Assembly: GCA_028713655.1 (NCBI GenBank)
Contig: JAQTNW010000022.1
Coordinates: forward strand, 1-53,666
Source: Candidatus Methylacidiphilales bacterium
GTDB taxonomy: Bacteria > Verrucomicrobiota > Verrucomicrobiia > Methylacidiphilales > JAAUTS01
Reading direction: 5' to 3'
Length of the DNA: 53,666 nt
Below the pieces are notes generated by a model. That model was not told the origin of the DNA. It did not search any database and saw nothing but the letters and a program-made list of their open reading frames with translations. How positions within the stretch are numbered: the first letter of the stretch is position 1; each line of letters starts with the position of its first letter. Positions 41,132 to 50,356 of this stretch are shown here, one piece after another. A program made the position numbers and the translations under genes.

Positions 41132-41259
41132 AGGTGACTGGTTTCGAGTCTAAAACACAATCAAAAACTTTAATCCGTCTGAGATGCTGTTGCCTTGTGG
41201 ACACTACTGAAGAAAAGGACAGATTGTCATAAGCCTACGATTATATAGACTGCAGACTT

Positions 41260-41403
41260 ATGGTGTTCTATTTCCTCGTCCTAGGTGTTGGGGGTTTGAA
41301 GGGCCCGCCACCGACCTTAGAGAATATGATTCATCAAGTCGCTTCTGTGGTGATTGTTCTAGGGCTGTATTTGATATGGCGCACTTACATCAAACGGAGA
41401 TGA
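41260..41403 (+). CDS. possible small membrane protein (47 residues)
   Basis: In the 318-bp gap between the TlpA-like gene and lepB, an ATG frame encodes MVFYFLVLGVGGLKGPPPTL, a central IHQVASVVIVLGLYLIW span and a basic end RTYIKRR. It has the look of a small membrane protein, but no clear ribosome site or promoter supports it. It may be chance coding. Confidence 0.3.
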   Translation: MVFYFLVLGVGGLKGPPPTLENMIHQVASVVIVLGLYLIWRTYIKRR

Positions 41404-41449
41404 AGTAGTGTTATTTGCAATTTAATATAACATATATTGTGCGAAGTAA

Positions 41450-42547
41450 TTATTCAATCCAGCCCCAGCGCTTGCTAAACGGCCAGTACACCATCAAGGC
41501 CGTTCCAACCAGGTTTTCTCTCGGCACATATTTCCAATACCGGCTGTCCAGGCTGTTCCGGCTGTTGTCGCCCATCGCCCAATAGGAATTCTCCGGAATG
41601 CTTATCTCATCGTCCGGCACCACAAGATAATTTGCCCGCTCAGCGTGAACATAACCGTTGTAGCCGCCCTGCTTGGCGTAGTTCCTGTCAAACGCCTTGG
41701 AGTGCAGAATCTTCCCATTCGAAAGGAGATAAGGCTCCTCGATCTTTAGCGTCACGCCCGGTACGCCCACGCAGCGTTTGATGTAATATTCCGTCACACC
41801 TGCGGTTTGGCGTTCCAATCCCGCGATGTCCTTGGTCGTGAACACGAAAACCTCGCCCTGCTTGGGCAGCCTGAAGTTGTAGGCCATTTTGTTGACAAAA
41901 ATGTGGTCGCCCGCCTCCACTGAAAAATTGGCGACGTCCTCTCCGGCCTTGAATTTTCTGCCCTCACGGATTTCAGGAGCGCCCTTCAACACATTTTCAG
42001 GCTCGGTAAACAAATGATAATCCTTATCGTTGAAACGCAGCGTTGTAAATGTCAGCAAGGGTACCGGCCGCCATGGGTTGACAGCTTCCACAGTACCGTC
42101 CGAAGGCGCCACGAAGCGATGGTACGTCTTGCCGAAAGCGGCATAATCCAGAACCTGGTAAAAAATATTCGGCGTCGGACCCGTATGTGACTCTTGTGAA
42201 ATACCCCACAAGGTCGGCATCATCGAACCTGTCGGGATTTTGAAGGGCTGGACAAAATAAGTACGCAGTGCCAGGGCGATCACCAGCGCTACAAATATGA
42301 CTTCAATATTTTCAGCCCAACCATCCGCTCTCGTCGCGCCCGGAAAGAGCTTCTCAATCTGCTTCGGTGTCTGGTCCAGGACCTTCTCTGCGTGGCCGTC
42401 CTGAATGCGATTTGCGGCAACCTCCTCCAACTCACTTTTGAGGCTTTCAAACCTCTCTAAGCTTTTCTCACTCAATAGATCACGTGAGTAATTCCATTTT
42501 TTACGTAACAAGTGAAGATACTCTTTCGCGAGCTTGGATAGGTTCAT
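41450..42547 (-). CDS. lepB: signal peptidase I with long N-terminal extension
   Basis: The enzyme removes Sec signal peptides at the outer face of the inner membrane. The 365-residue protein has a charged N-terminal region of about 75 residues, one membrane span (IEVIFVALVIALALRTYFV), then the catalytic Ser in IPTGSMMPTL near residue 106, the catalytic Lys in YYIKRCVGVPG near 255, and the C-terminal MGDNSRNSLDSRYW box. Roughly 100 extra residues lie between the Ser and Lys boxes, a large insertion compared with short LepB forms. It follows lepA by 20 bp, the usual lepA-lepB pair. Confidence 0.94.
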   Translation of the reverse strand: MNLSKLAKEYLHLLRKKWNYSRDLLSEKSLERFESLKSELEEVAANRIQDGHAEKVLDQTPKQIEKLFPGATRADGWAENIEVIFVALVIALALRTYFVQPFKIPTGSMMPTLWGISQESHTGPTPNIFYQVLDYAAFGKTYHRFVAPSDGTVEAVNPWRPVPLLTFTTLRFNDKDYHLFTEPENVLKGAPEIREGRKFKAGEDVANFSVEAGDHIFVNKMAYNFRLPKQGEVFVFTTKDIAGLERQTAGVTEYYIKRCVGVPGVTLKIEEPYLLSNGKILHSKAFDRNYAKQGGYNGYVHAERANYLVVPDDEISIPENSYWAMGDNSRNSLDSRYWKYVPRENLVGTALMVYWPFSKRWGWIE

Positions 42548-42566
42548 AAAAAGTTATGTAAGTTGT

Positions 42567-44366
42567 TTAATTGGAAGACTTCAGCACCTGTAAAAAGGCT
42601 TCCTGCGGGATGTTGACCTTGCCGAATTGCTTCATCTTTTTCTTACCTTCCTTTTGCTTTTCCAACAGCTTGCGTTTCCGGGTTATATCGCCGCCGTAGC
42701 ACTTGGCTATCACGTTTTTCCCAACAACCTTGACATCCTCGCGAGCGACAATTTTTCCACCAATGGCAGCCTGCAAGGCCACCTTGAAAAGCTGCGGCGG
42801 GATCACTTCCTTGAGTTTCGCGGTAATTTGACGACCCCTCTGGGCCGCCTTTTCGCGATGCACAATGGTTGAAAAAGCGTCCATCGGCTCGCCATTGACC
42901 ATGATATCCAATTTGACCAGATCGTCAGCCCGATAAGGCCCAAACTCATAATCCATCGATCCATAACCCCGGGTCATGCTTTTGATCTTGTCATTAAAAT
43001 CCACCAGAATCTCGTTCAGCGGAATATCAATCGTCAACATCACGCGCTTGCTGTCGAGCGACTCGGTGTGCAGGCAGTCCCCTCGCCGATCCCGGACGAG
43101 TTGCAGGATATCGCCGATATACTCGCTGGGGACCATGATGAAAGCCTTGACCATGGGTTCGCGGACCTCCTCGATCACCGTGGGATCGGGCATGTGCGTC
43201 GGGTTGTCGATTTCCTCCATTTCACCGTTAGTTTTGAGGATCTGATAAACCACGCTTGGATAGGTTGAAATGATGTCCATTTCGTACTCGCGGCGGAGGC
43301 GTTCCTGCACGATTTCCATGTGCAGGAGGCCGAGGAACCCGCAGCGGAAACCGAAACCGAGCGCCACGGAATTTTCCTGGATATAAGTCAGGGCGGAGTC
43401 GTTGAGCTGCAACTTGCTCAGGGCTGTTTTTAACCCCTCGAAGTCGGCGCTGTTGATCGGGTAAATGCCCGCAAAGACCATGGGATGGATTTCCTTGAAT
43501 CCCGGAAGCGGTGTTTCCACCGGAAGCATTGCGCTCGTGATGGTGTCGCCGATTTTCAGTTCCGCCGTGGTTTTGATGTTGCCCACCACATAACCGCTGT
43601 CGCCATCGCGCAGGACATCGGTTTTGACCGGTTTGGGAGTGAAGATGCCCACTTCCTTGACGTCATATTTTTGGTTGCTTTGCATCAGCAACATTTGCGT
43701 GCCGGCCTTGATTTCACCGGAAAAAACGCGCGTGTAGGCGATGACACCGCGGTAGATGTCGAAAACGGAATCAAAAACCAGGGCGCGCAGCCGGTTGTCG
43801 CCCATGTCTGTCGGGGCCGGAATGCGTTTCACGACGGCTTCCAGGATGTCCTCAATTCCGATGCCGGACTTTGCGCTGGCCAGAATGGCTTCATCCGCCG
43901 GGATGGCCAGGATCTCCTCCAATTGCTGTTTCACCACCGGAATATTGGCATTGGGCAGGTCGATTTTGTTGATGATGGGGATGATCGTCAGCTTCTGTTT
44001 CATCGCCAGATGGACATTGGCCACAGTCTGCGCCTCCACACCCTGGGCTGCGTCCACGATGAGCAGCGCGCCCTCGCAGGCGGAAAGGCTGCGTGAAACT
44101 TCGTAGGCAAAATCGACGTGTCCGGGTGTGTCGATCAGATTGAGGCGGTACTCCTGCCCGTCTTTTGCGGTGTATTGCATCGTGACCGGGTGGGCTTTGA
44201 TCGTGATCCCACGCTCGCGCTCCAGATCCATGGAATCGAGCAACTGGTCCTGCATTTCGCGAACGGCGACCGTGCCCGTCGATTGCAGCAAGCGGTCTGA
44301 CAACGTGGTTTTTCCGTGGTCGATATGGGCGATGATGCAAAAATTGCGCGTGAACTGGATGGACAT
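42567..44366 (-). CDS. lepA: elongation factor 4 (LepA)
   Basis: This translational GTPase of 599 residues can back-translocate ribosomes. It has the G1 motif AHIDHGKTTLSDRL near residue 13, the switch II region DTPGHVDFAYEV near 79, NKIDLPNA near 133, and the LepA-specific C-terminal domain with GEPMDAFSTIVHREKA near 495 and RKRKLLEKQKEGKKKMKQ. The length matches LepA. It sits between rpe and lepB in a minus-strand run with gaps of about 20-26 bp, so it is cotranscribed with them. Confidence 0.97.
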   Translation of the reverse strand: MSIQFTRNFCIIAHIDHGKTTLSDRLLQSTGTVAVREMQDQLLDSMDLERERGITIKAHPVTMQYTAKDGQEYRLNLIDTPGHVDFAYEVSRSLSACEGALLIVDAAQGVEAQTVANVHLAMKQKLTIIPIINKIDLPNANIPVVKQQLEEILAIPADEAILASAKSGIGIEDILEAVVKRIPAPTDMGDNRLRALVFDSVFDIYRGVIAYTRVFSGEIKAGTQMLLMQSNQKYDVKEVGIFTPKPVKTDVLRDGDSGYVVGNIKTTAELKIGDTITSAMLPVETPLPGFKEIHPMVFAGIYPINSADFEGLKTALSKLQLNDSALTYIQENSVALGFGFRCGFLGLLHMEIVQERLRREYEMDIISTYPSVVYQILKTNGEMEEIDNPTHMPDPTVIEEVREPMVKAFIMVPSEYIGDILQLVRDRRGDCLHTESLDSKRVMLTIDIPLNEILVDFNDKIKSMTRGYGSMDYEFGPYRADDLVKLDIMVNGEPMDAFSTIVHREKAAQRGRQITAKLKEVIPPQLFKVALQAAIGGKIVAREDVKVVGKNVIAKCYGGDITRKRKLLEKQKEGKKKMKQFGKVNIPQEAFLQVLKSSN

Positions 44367-44392
44367 ACGTTTTTAAAAAAGACCGGCAGTTT

Positions 44393-45082
44393 TTAACCTG
44401 CAGAGGTCACCTCGGTGGCCTTGCGGCGTAAATTTGCGATAGCCTCGCCCATGTCCTTCTTTCCAAAAAGTGAAGTGCCCGCCACGAGCACATTGGCTCC
44501 GGCGGTCACCGCCGGACCGGCTGTGATTTCGCCGACTCCTCCATCCACTTCGATATCAACATTCAATTGGTGTTCCTGGATGAACTTGCGGGCTTCGCGG
44601 ACTTTTTCGAGGACCTCGATGATAAACGCCTGCCCTCCGAAGCCGGGGTTGACTGTCATGCAGAGCAGCAAATCCACATGGGGCAGCAGCGGATAAACGT
44701 TTTCGATCAAGGTGAGCGGGTTGATGGCCAGTCCGGCGCGGCATCCCATGTCGCGGATCATTCGCAGCGTACGCGGCACGTTGTGATGGGCTTCCAGGTG
44801 GACGGTCAGGATGTCGGCCCCGTTTTCAATATAGTCACGCGCATAGCGGTCGGGCTGCTCGATCATGAGATGCACGTCCAGCGTGATCTCGTCCACCTCG
44901 CGCCGCAGCATTCGAAGCAGATCGACTCCAAAAGAGATGTTAGGCACAAAATGGCCGTCCATGATATCGACATGCAGCCAGTCGCCTCCGCCCGCCACCG
45001 CGCGACGCGCCTCCTCGCCCATGCAGGCCAGGTTTGCGGCCAAAATGGACGGGGCGATCACCAGTGGGCGCACCTCGCTCAT
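44393..45082 (-). CDS. rpe: ribulose-phosphate 3-epimerase
   Basis: The 229-residue TIM-barrel enzyme interconverts ribulose-5-phosphate and xylulose-5-phosphate. Signatures are IAPSILAANLACMGEE at the N-terminus, WLHVDIMDGHFVPNISFGVD near residue 35 with metal His and Asp residues, LDVHLMIEQPDRY near 68, MTVNPGFGGQAFI near 142, and the metal/phosphate segment DIEVDGGVGEITA near 176. It is followed by lepA and preceded by a glyoxalase-like gene at a 4-bp distance. Confidence 0.96.
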   Translation of the reverse strand: MSEVRPLVIAPSILAANLACMGEEARRAVAGGGDWLHVDIMDGHFVPNISFGVDLLRMLRREVDEITLDVHLMIEQPDRYARDYIENGADILTVHLEAHHNVPRTLRMIRDMGCRAGLAINPLTLIENVYPLLPHVDLLLCMTVNPGFGGQAFIIEVLEKVREARKFIQEHQLNVDIEVDGGVGEITAGPAVTAGANVLVAGTSLFGKKDMGEAIANLRRKATEVTSAG

Positions 45083-45086
45083 GCAA

Positions 45087-45479
45087 TTACAGTCCCCTGC
45101 CCTTTTGGATCAGTTCGATTTCGTAGCCTTCCGGGGCATCGATAAAGGCAATGATGCTGCCGGAACCGGTGGCCGTCGGCCCGTCCGAAAGTTTATATCC
45201 CTTGGATGCGGCGTGTGCGGCAAAAGCTTCCATGTCCTCGACCTCGAACGCCAGATGTGTCAGGTCGGGCTGTACCTGGACAGGGCCGCTGGCGGGGAAA
45301 CTGCAAATTTCAATTTCCTCGTCCCCGGCAGGGGCCTTGAAAAAAACCAGTTCCGATCCGCGCGGGGATTTGTGGCGCCGGACTTCCTTGAGGCCGAGCA
45401 CTTCCCGGTAGAAGAACACGGTTTTCTCCAGATCATTGACCCGGTAGCGGGTGTGCAAAAGGCGGGTGATATTGGCCAT
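45087..45479 (-). CDS. gloA: VOC-family glyoxalase I-like protein
   Basis: The 130-residue protein matches lactoylglutathione lyase in pattern: LLHTRYRVNDLEKTVFFYRE at the start with the metal His, EEIEICSF near residue 54 with a metal Glu, LTHLAFEVEDMEAF near 73 with the second His, and GYEIELIQKG at the end with the second Glu. The four ligands are all visible. It detoxifies methylglyoxal if the assignment is right; other VOC functions are possible. It is in line with rpe, lepA and lepB. Confidence 0.85.
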   Translation of the reverse strand: MANITRLLHTRYRVNDLEKTVFFYREVLGLKEVRRHKSPRGSELVFFKAPAGDEEIEICSFPASGPVQVQPDLTHLAFEVEDMEAFAAHAASKGYKLSDGPTATGSGSIIAFIDAPEGYEIELIQKGRGL

Positions 45480-45564
45480 GATACGACAATCTAGTTATCC
45501 GAGGCGGACATGGAAGCTTTCATTTGCGCCCAAGCAGCCCGGAATTGTACAATTAAAGCGATTC

Positions 45565-46455
45565 TTATTCCTCGTCAACCCGGCGCACCATCAAGTCCTG
45601 AAAGCCCTCGGCCGGAGTTTTCCCCTCGTATAGAACCTTATACAATTCCCGAACGACCGGCGCCTTGATCTTTTCAGATTCCACCAGCTCAAAGACCGCC
45701 CTTGTGGTTGGTACGCCCTCGGCAGTCCCTCCCATGTGGCTCAGGATTTCCTGCAATTCACGCCCGCGCCCCAAGGCTTCACCCACCTGGTGATTCCGGC
45801 TGGCCCCGCTGTACGCGGTGAGAAAAAGGTCGCCCATTCCGCTCAACCCATAAAGCGTTTCCATGCGCGCGCCATGCAACGCGGCAATCCGGACCATTTC
45901 GACGAGGCTGCGCGTCATCAGTCCGGCCAGGCCGTTTTCCCCAAGTCCCAGTCCGTAACAAATTCCACCGGCCAGGGCGTAAACATTTTTCAACGCGCCA
46001 CCCAGTTCCACGCCAACCACATCCGTGCTGCGGTAGGTTCTGAACATTTTTTGATGTACGATCTGCTGCATCGCCTTTGCAAGTTCTTCGTCATCGCAGG
46101 CCAGAACAACGGCCGTGGGAGCCTGGATTTGCACCTCCGACGCCAGGCTGGGGCCGGAAATGGCGCCAACGCGGTTTTCCTTCCAGACTTCACGGATGAT
46201 TTCGGTCACCCGCAAATGTGTCGTGACTTCAATACCTTTGATCAGGCTGAACACGGGCGCTTGTGGCGCCGGCAGCGTTTTCATGCGTTCCCGGGCAGAC
46301 TGGCATGGAATGGCCATGATTACGTAATCTCCCGCCGTGCCATCGGGCCACGCCGTGTCATAACGATGCACATAGCGGACCTCATGGCTGTTCCGTTGCA
46401 GGATTTTTCCAAATGCGCTGCCCCATGCCCCTGCGCCAACAACCGATATTTTCAT
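45565..46455 (-). CDS. gpsA: NAD(P)H-dependent glycerol-3-phosphate dehydrogenase
   Basis: The enzyme makes sn-glycerol-3-phosphate for phospholipids. The 296-residue protein has the N-terminal Rossmann loop VVGAGAWGSAFGKIL, KGIEVTTHLRVTEI and AISGPSLASEV near 125-150, GVELGGALKNVYALAGGIC near 175 with the catalytic Lys, and LSGMGDLFLTAYSGASRNHQVG near 225. It is somewhat shorter than the usual 330 residues, mainly in the region after the nucleotide loop. Its ATG overlaps the plsY stop (four bases), so the two are coupled: GpsA supplies G3P and PlsY acylates it. Confidence 0.94.
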   Translation of the reverse strand: MKISVVGAGAWGSAFGKILQRNSHEVRYVHRYDTAWPDGTAGDYVIMAIPCQSARERMKTLPAPQAPVFSLIKGIEVTTHLRVTEIIREVWKENRVGAISGPSLASEVQIQAPTAVVLACDDEELAKAMQQIVHQKMFRTYRSTDVVGVELGGALKNVYALAGGICYGLGLGENGLAGLMTRSLVEMVRIAALHGARMETLYGLSGMGDLFLTAYSGASRNHQVGEALGRGRELQEILSHMGGTAEGVPTTRAVFELVESEKIKAPVVRELYKVLYEGKTPAEGFQDLMVRRVDEE

Positions 46456-47126
46456 GCTTTCTTGTCTCCAAATCTGTGTTCAGTTCCCTGCGCAAGGCGG
46501 ACTATATTGGTGCGGTGCCGCCAAATCCCGAGCGCGAACAAAATAATTCCAAGGCCCAGATATTCAGGTTTTTCCCTATAAAAAAACCAGGTTGCGATAG
46601 GTACGGAAAGCGAGGCCATCATCGATGCCACGGACACATAGCGTGTTGCATAGAAAAACAGCAGCCAGGTCAGGAAGCATGTGAGAAAGACCCAGGGCAT
46701 CAAGGCCATCAAAAATCCCGCCGAAGAGGTCATCCCCTTGCCCCCCTTGAAGCCGAGGTAGGGGCAATAATTATGCCCCAGCACCACCAGCACACCGCAG
46801 AGAATCAACAGGCTTTCATTTGAAAGCGGCGGCGCATGGATCCAATTCCGATACAGCAGGTACCGGAGCGCCAAGACCGGCAGGAAGGCTTTTAAAAAAT
46901 CGAGGGCGAACACGGTGTAGCCCCAGCCTCGCCCCATGACCCGGAGGACGTTTGTGGCACCGATGTTGCCGCTGCCCTCATCCCGGATGTCGAGCCCCTT
47001 GAGCTTGCCTGCGAAAAAGCCAAACGGCAGCCCCCCGATCAGGAAACAGGCAAGAGCCATTGAAATGACCGTAAAACTCCCCGCCGGAAACAAAGCGAGG
47101 CAGAATAAGTGATGAATGCTGGGCAT
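46452..47126 (-). CDS. plsY: acyl-phosphate:glycerol-3-phosphate acyltransferase
   Basis: This integral membrane enzyme of about 224 residues makes lysophosphatidic acid from acyl-phosphate and G3P. Three family motifs are visible: EGSGNIGATNVLRVMG, GHNYCPYLGFKGGKGMTSSAG, and the last, near YVSVASMMASLSVPIA. Five or six hydrophobic spans fit. I chose ATG 47126 (MPSIHHLFCLALFPAG); the frame is open upstream to 47381 but that part overlaps the divergent TPR gene. The 117-bp divergent gap probably holds both promoters. It heads the plsY-gpsA-gloA-rpe-lepA-lepB run. Confidence 0.92.
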   Translation of the reverse strand: MPSIHHLFCLALFPAGSFTVISMALACFLIGGLPFGFFAGKLKGLDIRDEGSGNIGATNVLRVMGRGWGYTVFALDFLKAFLPVLALRYLLYRNWIHAPPLSNESLLILCGVLVVLGHNYCPYLGFKGGKGMTSSAGFLMALMPWVFLTCFLTWLLFFYATRYVSVASMMASLSVPIATWFFYREKPEYLGLGIILFALGIWRHRTNIVRLAQGTEHRFGDKKA

Positions 47127-47243
47127 AATGCAAATGAAGCCGCAATTAAGAGTGCGATTTCCCGATGACGCAAGCACATTTCGATGTGATTTATTCCAAA
47201 AAAGCCTTGGCTGAATTTCAGAAATCAATTTAACTTGTTCTTT

Positions 47244-48632
47244 ATGTCCGAATCGCCTGCCGACCAGTTGACGGGGTCTCAACTCGAAACTTTTCAAAAA
47301 GCCAAAGAAGCTTCCAATCGCAATAATCCCGCGTACGCCATCACCCTTTTGCGCCAGATCGTGGATGAGACCCCGGGCCATTTGGAATCCCGCCGCCTCC
47401 TGCGTGCCAATGAGATGATGAAGGTCAAGTCCGCTTCCGCGCTGGACAAATTAAAAATACAGCCGCTCATTCTGCGCGGCAGGGGCGCCCTGAGTAAATC
47501 CCCAAAGGAAGCCATGAACCTGGCCGAAGACGCGCTGGAGAATGATCCTCGCAGCGATCAGGGCAACCAGCTCCTTTCCGATGCGGCGCTGGCCTTGAAT
47601 CTCTTGGACGTGGCCATTCTGGCGTTGGAAACATTGCGTGAAGCCAAGCCGTCCAACCTTGATAATTTAAAGGCCTTGGGAAAATTGTACCTGGATCGGA
47701 AATTGCCCGAAAAGGCCCAGGCTGTTTTTGACGCCGCCCTCAAGATCAAACCAAACGATGGCGAGGCCCTCAAGGGAATGAAAGATGCCAGCGCCGTGCA
47801 CGCTTCCCAGCAGGGCTCATGGGAGGAAAATCTCGATTATCGTGCTTCACTTAAGGACGAAAAGCAATCAGCCGAACTTGAGCAGGAAAGCAGGGTCGTC
47901 AAGTCTTCGGAGGCCATCGACCAGCAATTGGAGAAACTGCTGGAGCTCTATGGCCAGAATAACAACAACTTGAGCGTCGTCATCAAGATTGCCAGCCTTT
48001 ACGAGCGCAAGGAAGATTTGATCTCGGCAACGAATTTTTTGAATTGGGCCAGCCACCTGACCAATCAAGGCGATCCTGAAATCGAAAAGCGCCTCGATAA
48101 AATAAAGACCCGCCAGCAGGAGGAATCCATGGCGGCCAAGCGCCATGCGATCGAAGCCGCCCCGGCGGACCAGCAACCCGCCCTGCTGGAAGAACTCAAG
48201 GCGCTGGAAGCGCAATTTGCCGATTATCGACTACAGAGCGCCAAAGAAAGCGTGGCACGGTATCCGAACGACAACATGCTGCGTTACGAACTCGGAAAAG
48301 CGCTGGCAGAAGCCGGGCAATACAAGGAGGCCATTCCCGAGTTGCAACAGGCCGTCAAGCACCCCAACGTGCGCTATCAGGCCTTTAACATGCTGGGATT
48401 CGTATTTTGGAAACGCAACATGCTGGACTTCGCCGTCAAACAATTTCAGACCGCAGAGTCCGAGATGCTGGTCATGGACGACCTGAAAAAGGAAATCATT
48501 TACAACTTGGGCTGCGTTTATGATGAGGCCGGGAAGAAAGATCTGGGGTTGGAGCAGTTCAAAAAAATCTACGAAGTCGATTCCCAGTACCGGGATGTCG
48601 CACAGCGGGTGGAATCGTCCTACGGCCATTGA
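47244..48632 (+). CDS. tetratricopeptide-repeat protein
   Basis: The 462-residue protein lacks a signal peptide and is made of TPR-like helix pairs. Units include YAITLLRQIVDETPGHLESR (about 25-45), DNLKALGKLYLDRKLPEKAQAVFDAALKIKPND (core YLDRKLPEKAQAVFDAAL, about 140-165), LRYELGKALAEAGQYKEAIP (about 350) and IIYNLGCVYDEAGKKDLGLE near the C-terminus. ATG 47244 follows a T-rich stretch; an in-frame TTG lies nine bases upstream. TPR domains mediate protein interactions, and the partner is unknown. It is divergent from plsY. Confidence 0.85.
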   Translation: MSESPADQLTGSQLETFQKAKEASNRNNPAYAITLLRQIVDETPGHLESRRLLRANEMMKVKSASALDKLKIQPLILRGRGALSKSPKEAMNLAEDALENDPRSDQGNQLLSDAALALNLLDVAILALETLREAKPSNLDNLKALGKLYLDRKLPEKAQAVFDAALKIKPNDGEALKGMKDASAVHASQQGSWEENLDYRASLKDEKQSAELEQESRVVKSSEAIDQQLEKLLELYGQNNNNLSVVIKIASLYERKEDLISATNFLNWASHLTNQGDPEIEKRLDKIKTRQQEESMAAKRHAIEAAPADQQPALLEELKALEAQFADYRLQSAKESVARYPNDNMLRYELGKALAEAGQYKEAIPELQQAVKHPNVRYQAFNMLGFVFWKRNMLDFAVKQFQTAESEMLVMDDLKKEIIYNLGCVYDEAGKKDLGLEQFKKIYEVDSQYRDVAQRVESSYGH

Positions 48633-48791
48633 GCCGCTCTCCATCTTAAAAGCTGCGACCCACTCAGATCCATTTACCTGTGGAATGAGTTCCACAGGGC
48701 TCCTGAATAACGCCATATTTCATATTTGTAAGTCCTTCCATATTAAGGATTGATATCATAAGCCTTTTATGTTTATGTGAATGCATATCTC

Positions 48792-49073
48792 ATGAAAAAG
48801 GAACGCATCATTCGGAAGTATTTTTCTACAATTGGCCGGCGCGGTGGCTTGCGCAGTCGGCGCGTGCTCAAACCTGAAGACGCGCGCCGCATGGTCCGTT
48901 TTCGCGAAGCGAAAAAAGCCTACCGCCAATTTTATGCCCGTTGTTTTTGGTCCTGGCCGCAAAATCAAAAAATCAACTCTGAAGAAACCATACTGGAAAT
49001 CATCTGCGGCTTGCGGGAAAATGGCGGGCGTGAAGGCTGGGACCAGGCAAACACAATCGAAAAATGCCGCTAA
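48792..49073 (+). CDS. small basic protein preceding an AbiEii-like nucleotidyltransferase
   Basis: The product of about 93 residues starts MKKERIIRKYFSTIGRRGG, rich in Arg and Lys, followed by LKPEDARRMVRFREAKKAYR and a more acidic end. Its stop region overlaps the start of the following nucleotidyltransferase gene by 10 bases. The small basic partner and coupled nucleotidyltransferase recall bicistronic AbiE/type IV toxin-antitoxin-like loci, with this gene in the antitoxin or accessory position. No DNA-binding motif is certain. An ATG at 48777 is an alternative start. Confidence 0.6.
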   Translation: MKKERIIRKYFSTIGRRGGLRSRRVLKPEDARRMVRFREAKKAYRQFYARCFWSWPQNQKINSEETILEIICGLRENGGREGWDQANTIEKCR

Positions 49074-49840
49074 CCGAATTCCAAAAACAGACGCTTATCC
49101 TGCTGGCTGCCAACCGCTCCCCTGACAGCTATGTGGCTGGAGGAGTCGCCCTGCATGCGTCCCGCCCGGAAGGCCGCTACAGCCGGGATGCCGATATATT
49201 TCACGATGCGGAGGAAAGCGTCATCCTCTGCAGCCGTCTCGACGAACAAGCCCTTGCCAAAAACGGTTACTCAATTGAATGGCTGTTGCAGGAACCCGCT
49301 TTCCGCCGCGCACTTGTTAGCAAAGGCGGCGAATCACTGCGGATGGATTGGGCACATGATTCGGCCTGCCGTTTCTTTCCCGTGGAAGCCGATCCAATTC
49401 TCGGCTGGCGGTTGCACCCTGCCGATCTGGCCACAAATAAGGCACTGGCATTGGCGTCACGGAGCAAGACGCGCGATTTATTTGACATTGTCATGCTCGA
49501 CAAATCTTACCTGCGGCTCGAGGCAATTATCTGGGCCTCCTGCGGAAAGGACGAAGGATTCAACCCGGTGATGATGCTGGAAATGATGGCCCGGCATGCC
49601 CGAATCCATGGGCCCGAACTTGAGGCATTGACAACCCCTCCTGCAGACCCTGTCCAACTGAAAAGCGACTGGTTGAATATTCTTGAACGCGCAAGAAGCG
49701 AGCTTCTCAAGGTTGCTTCCGAAAATTACGGATTTCTTTTGCTGGACGCGACGGGCCAGCCGCGCTGGCCTGAAAATTGGAGCCAAGTCGTTCGGCACTA
49801 TCCAACAGTGGGCGGCGCATGGCCTGCCGTTTCCAAATAG
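49064..49840 (+). CDS. AbiEii/AbiGii-like nucleotidyltransferase
   Basis: The 258-residue protein has a nucleotidyltransferase-fold signature, SYVAGGVALHASRPEGRYSR followed by DADIFHD (GG[VT]AL...R.S.D.D.F), near residues 21-50, and the downstream RLHPADLATNKALALASRSKTRDLFDIVML (core KALALASRSKTRDLFDI) near 130-150. These two blocks are the hallmark of AbiEii-type toxins and MenA-like relatives. It is coupled to the small gene upstream by a 10-bp overlap. A toxin or phage-defence role is the family's usual one; here it is inferred. Confidence 0.72.
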   Translation: MPLTEFQKQTLILLAANRSPDSYVAGGVALHASRPEGRYSRDADIFHDAEESVILCSRLDEQALAKNGYSIEWLLQEPAFRRALVSKGGESLRMDWAHDSACRFFPVEADPILGWRLHPADLATNKALALASRSKTRDLFDIVMLDKSYLRLEAIIWASCGKDEGFNPVMMLEMMARHARIHGPELEALTTPPADPVQLKSDWLNILERARSELLKVASENYGFLLLDATGQPRWPENWSQVVRHYPTVGGAWPAVSK

Positions 49841-49856
49841 CAAGTCCCTATAAGAG

Positions 49857-49884
49857 AAGGGCGCCTGGTTTCCCAAGCGCCCTT
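49857..49884 (-). terminator. GC-rich hairpin between the nucleotidyltransferase gene and rnpB
   Basis: AAGGGCGC (49857-49864) and GCGCCCTT (49877-49884) form a perfect 8-bp stem with a 12-base loop, lying between the convergent AbiEii-like gene and the 3' end of RNase P RNA. It can serve both strands, although neither side has a strong T-tract. Confidence 0.6.
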
Positions 49885-49892
49885 CATTCAAC

Positions 49893-50302
49893 TGAGGCGA
49901 TAAGCCGAATTCTGTCCGCCGGTTTTCACCGGCGTGATGATCATTTATCTTGCCCCGCCTTGCGGCTGGACATCCGGCTTTTGCCGGATGCGGCCTACCC
50001 GGAAGCTCCCCGCCTTGCGGCGGAAACGACTGGCCGCCATGCTTCCTGTTCGGCCTTGCACCATCCGGGGTTTATCGTGCCTCCTCGATTACTCTCGGAG
50101 CGGTGGGCTCTTACCCCGCCGTTTCACCCTTGTCACGCCTCTGCCTTTCGGCTCGGGCGGACGGTTTGTTTTCTGTGACACTGTCCGTCATCCCCGGTTT
50201 TCACCAAGGATGCCCGCGAATTCTTCGCGGCGGATTGCCATGTGGTGTTCGGACTTTCCTCCCGCAAAAGCAGTACACTTCAGCGGGCGATCATCTGCCT
50301 CA
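49893..50302 (-). ncRNA. rnpB: RNase P RNA (bacterial type A)
   Basis: On the minus strand the 410-nt RNA begins TGAGGCAGATGATCGCCCGC and ends with ACAGAATTCGGCTTATCGCC. Universal elements are present: GAGGAAAGTCCGAACACCAC near the 5' end, AGGGTGAAACGGCGGGGTAA and GAGCCCACCGCTCC in the middle, CGATAAACCCC, GGCAAGATAAATGA, and CAGAATTCGGCTTA near the 3' end. TGAGGC and GCCTCA pair as P1. The RNA is the catalytic part of RNase P, which trims tRNA 5' ends. It follows ligA by 54 bp, a T9 run lies just upstream, and no promoter consensus is obvious. Confidence 0.96.
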
Positions 50303-50356
50303 AGAAACAGTCTGCCTGTTTGCGCGGAAAAAAAAAGCCAATTCGATTGGGAAATA

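Noticed and set aside
41260-41403. Promoter for the small ORF (TTGTCA at 41224 and TATATA near 41242)
   Set aside because: The spacing of about 12 bases is too short for a standard promoter.
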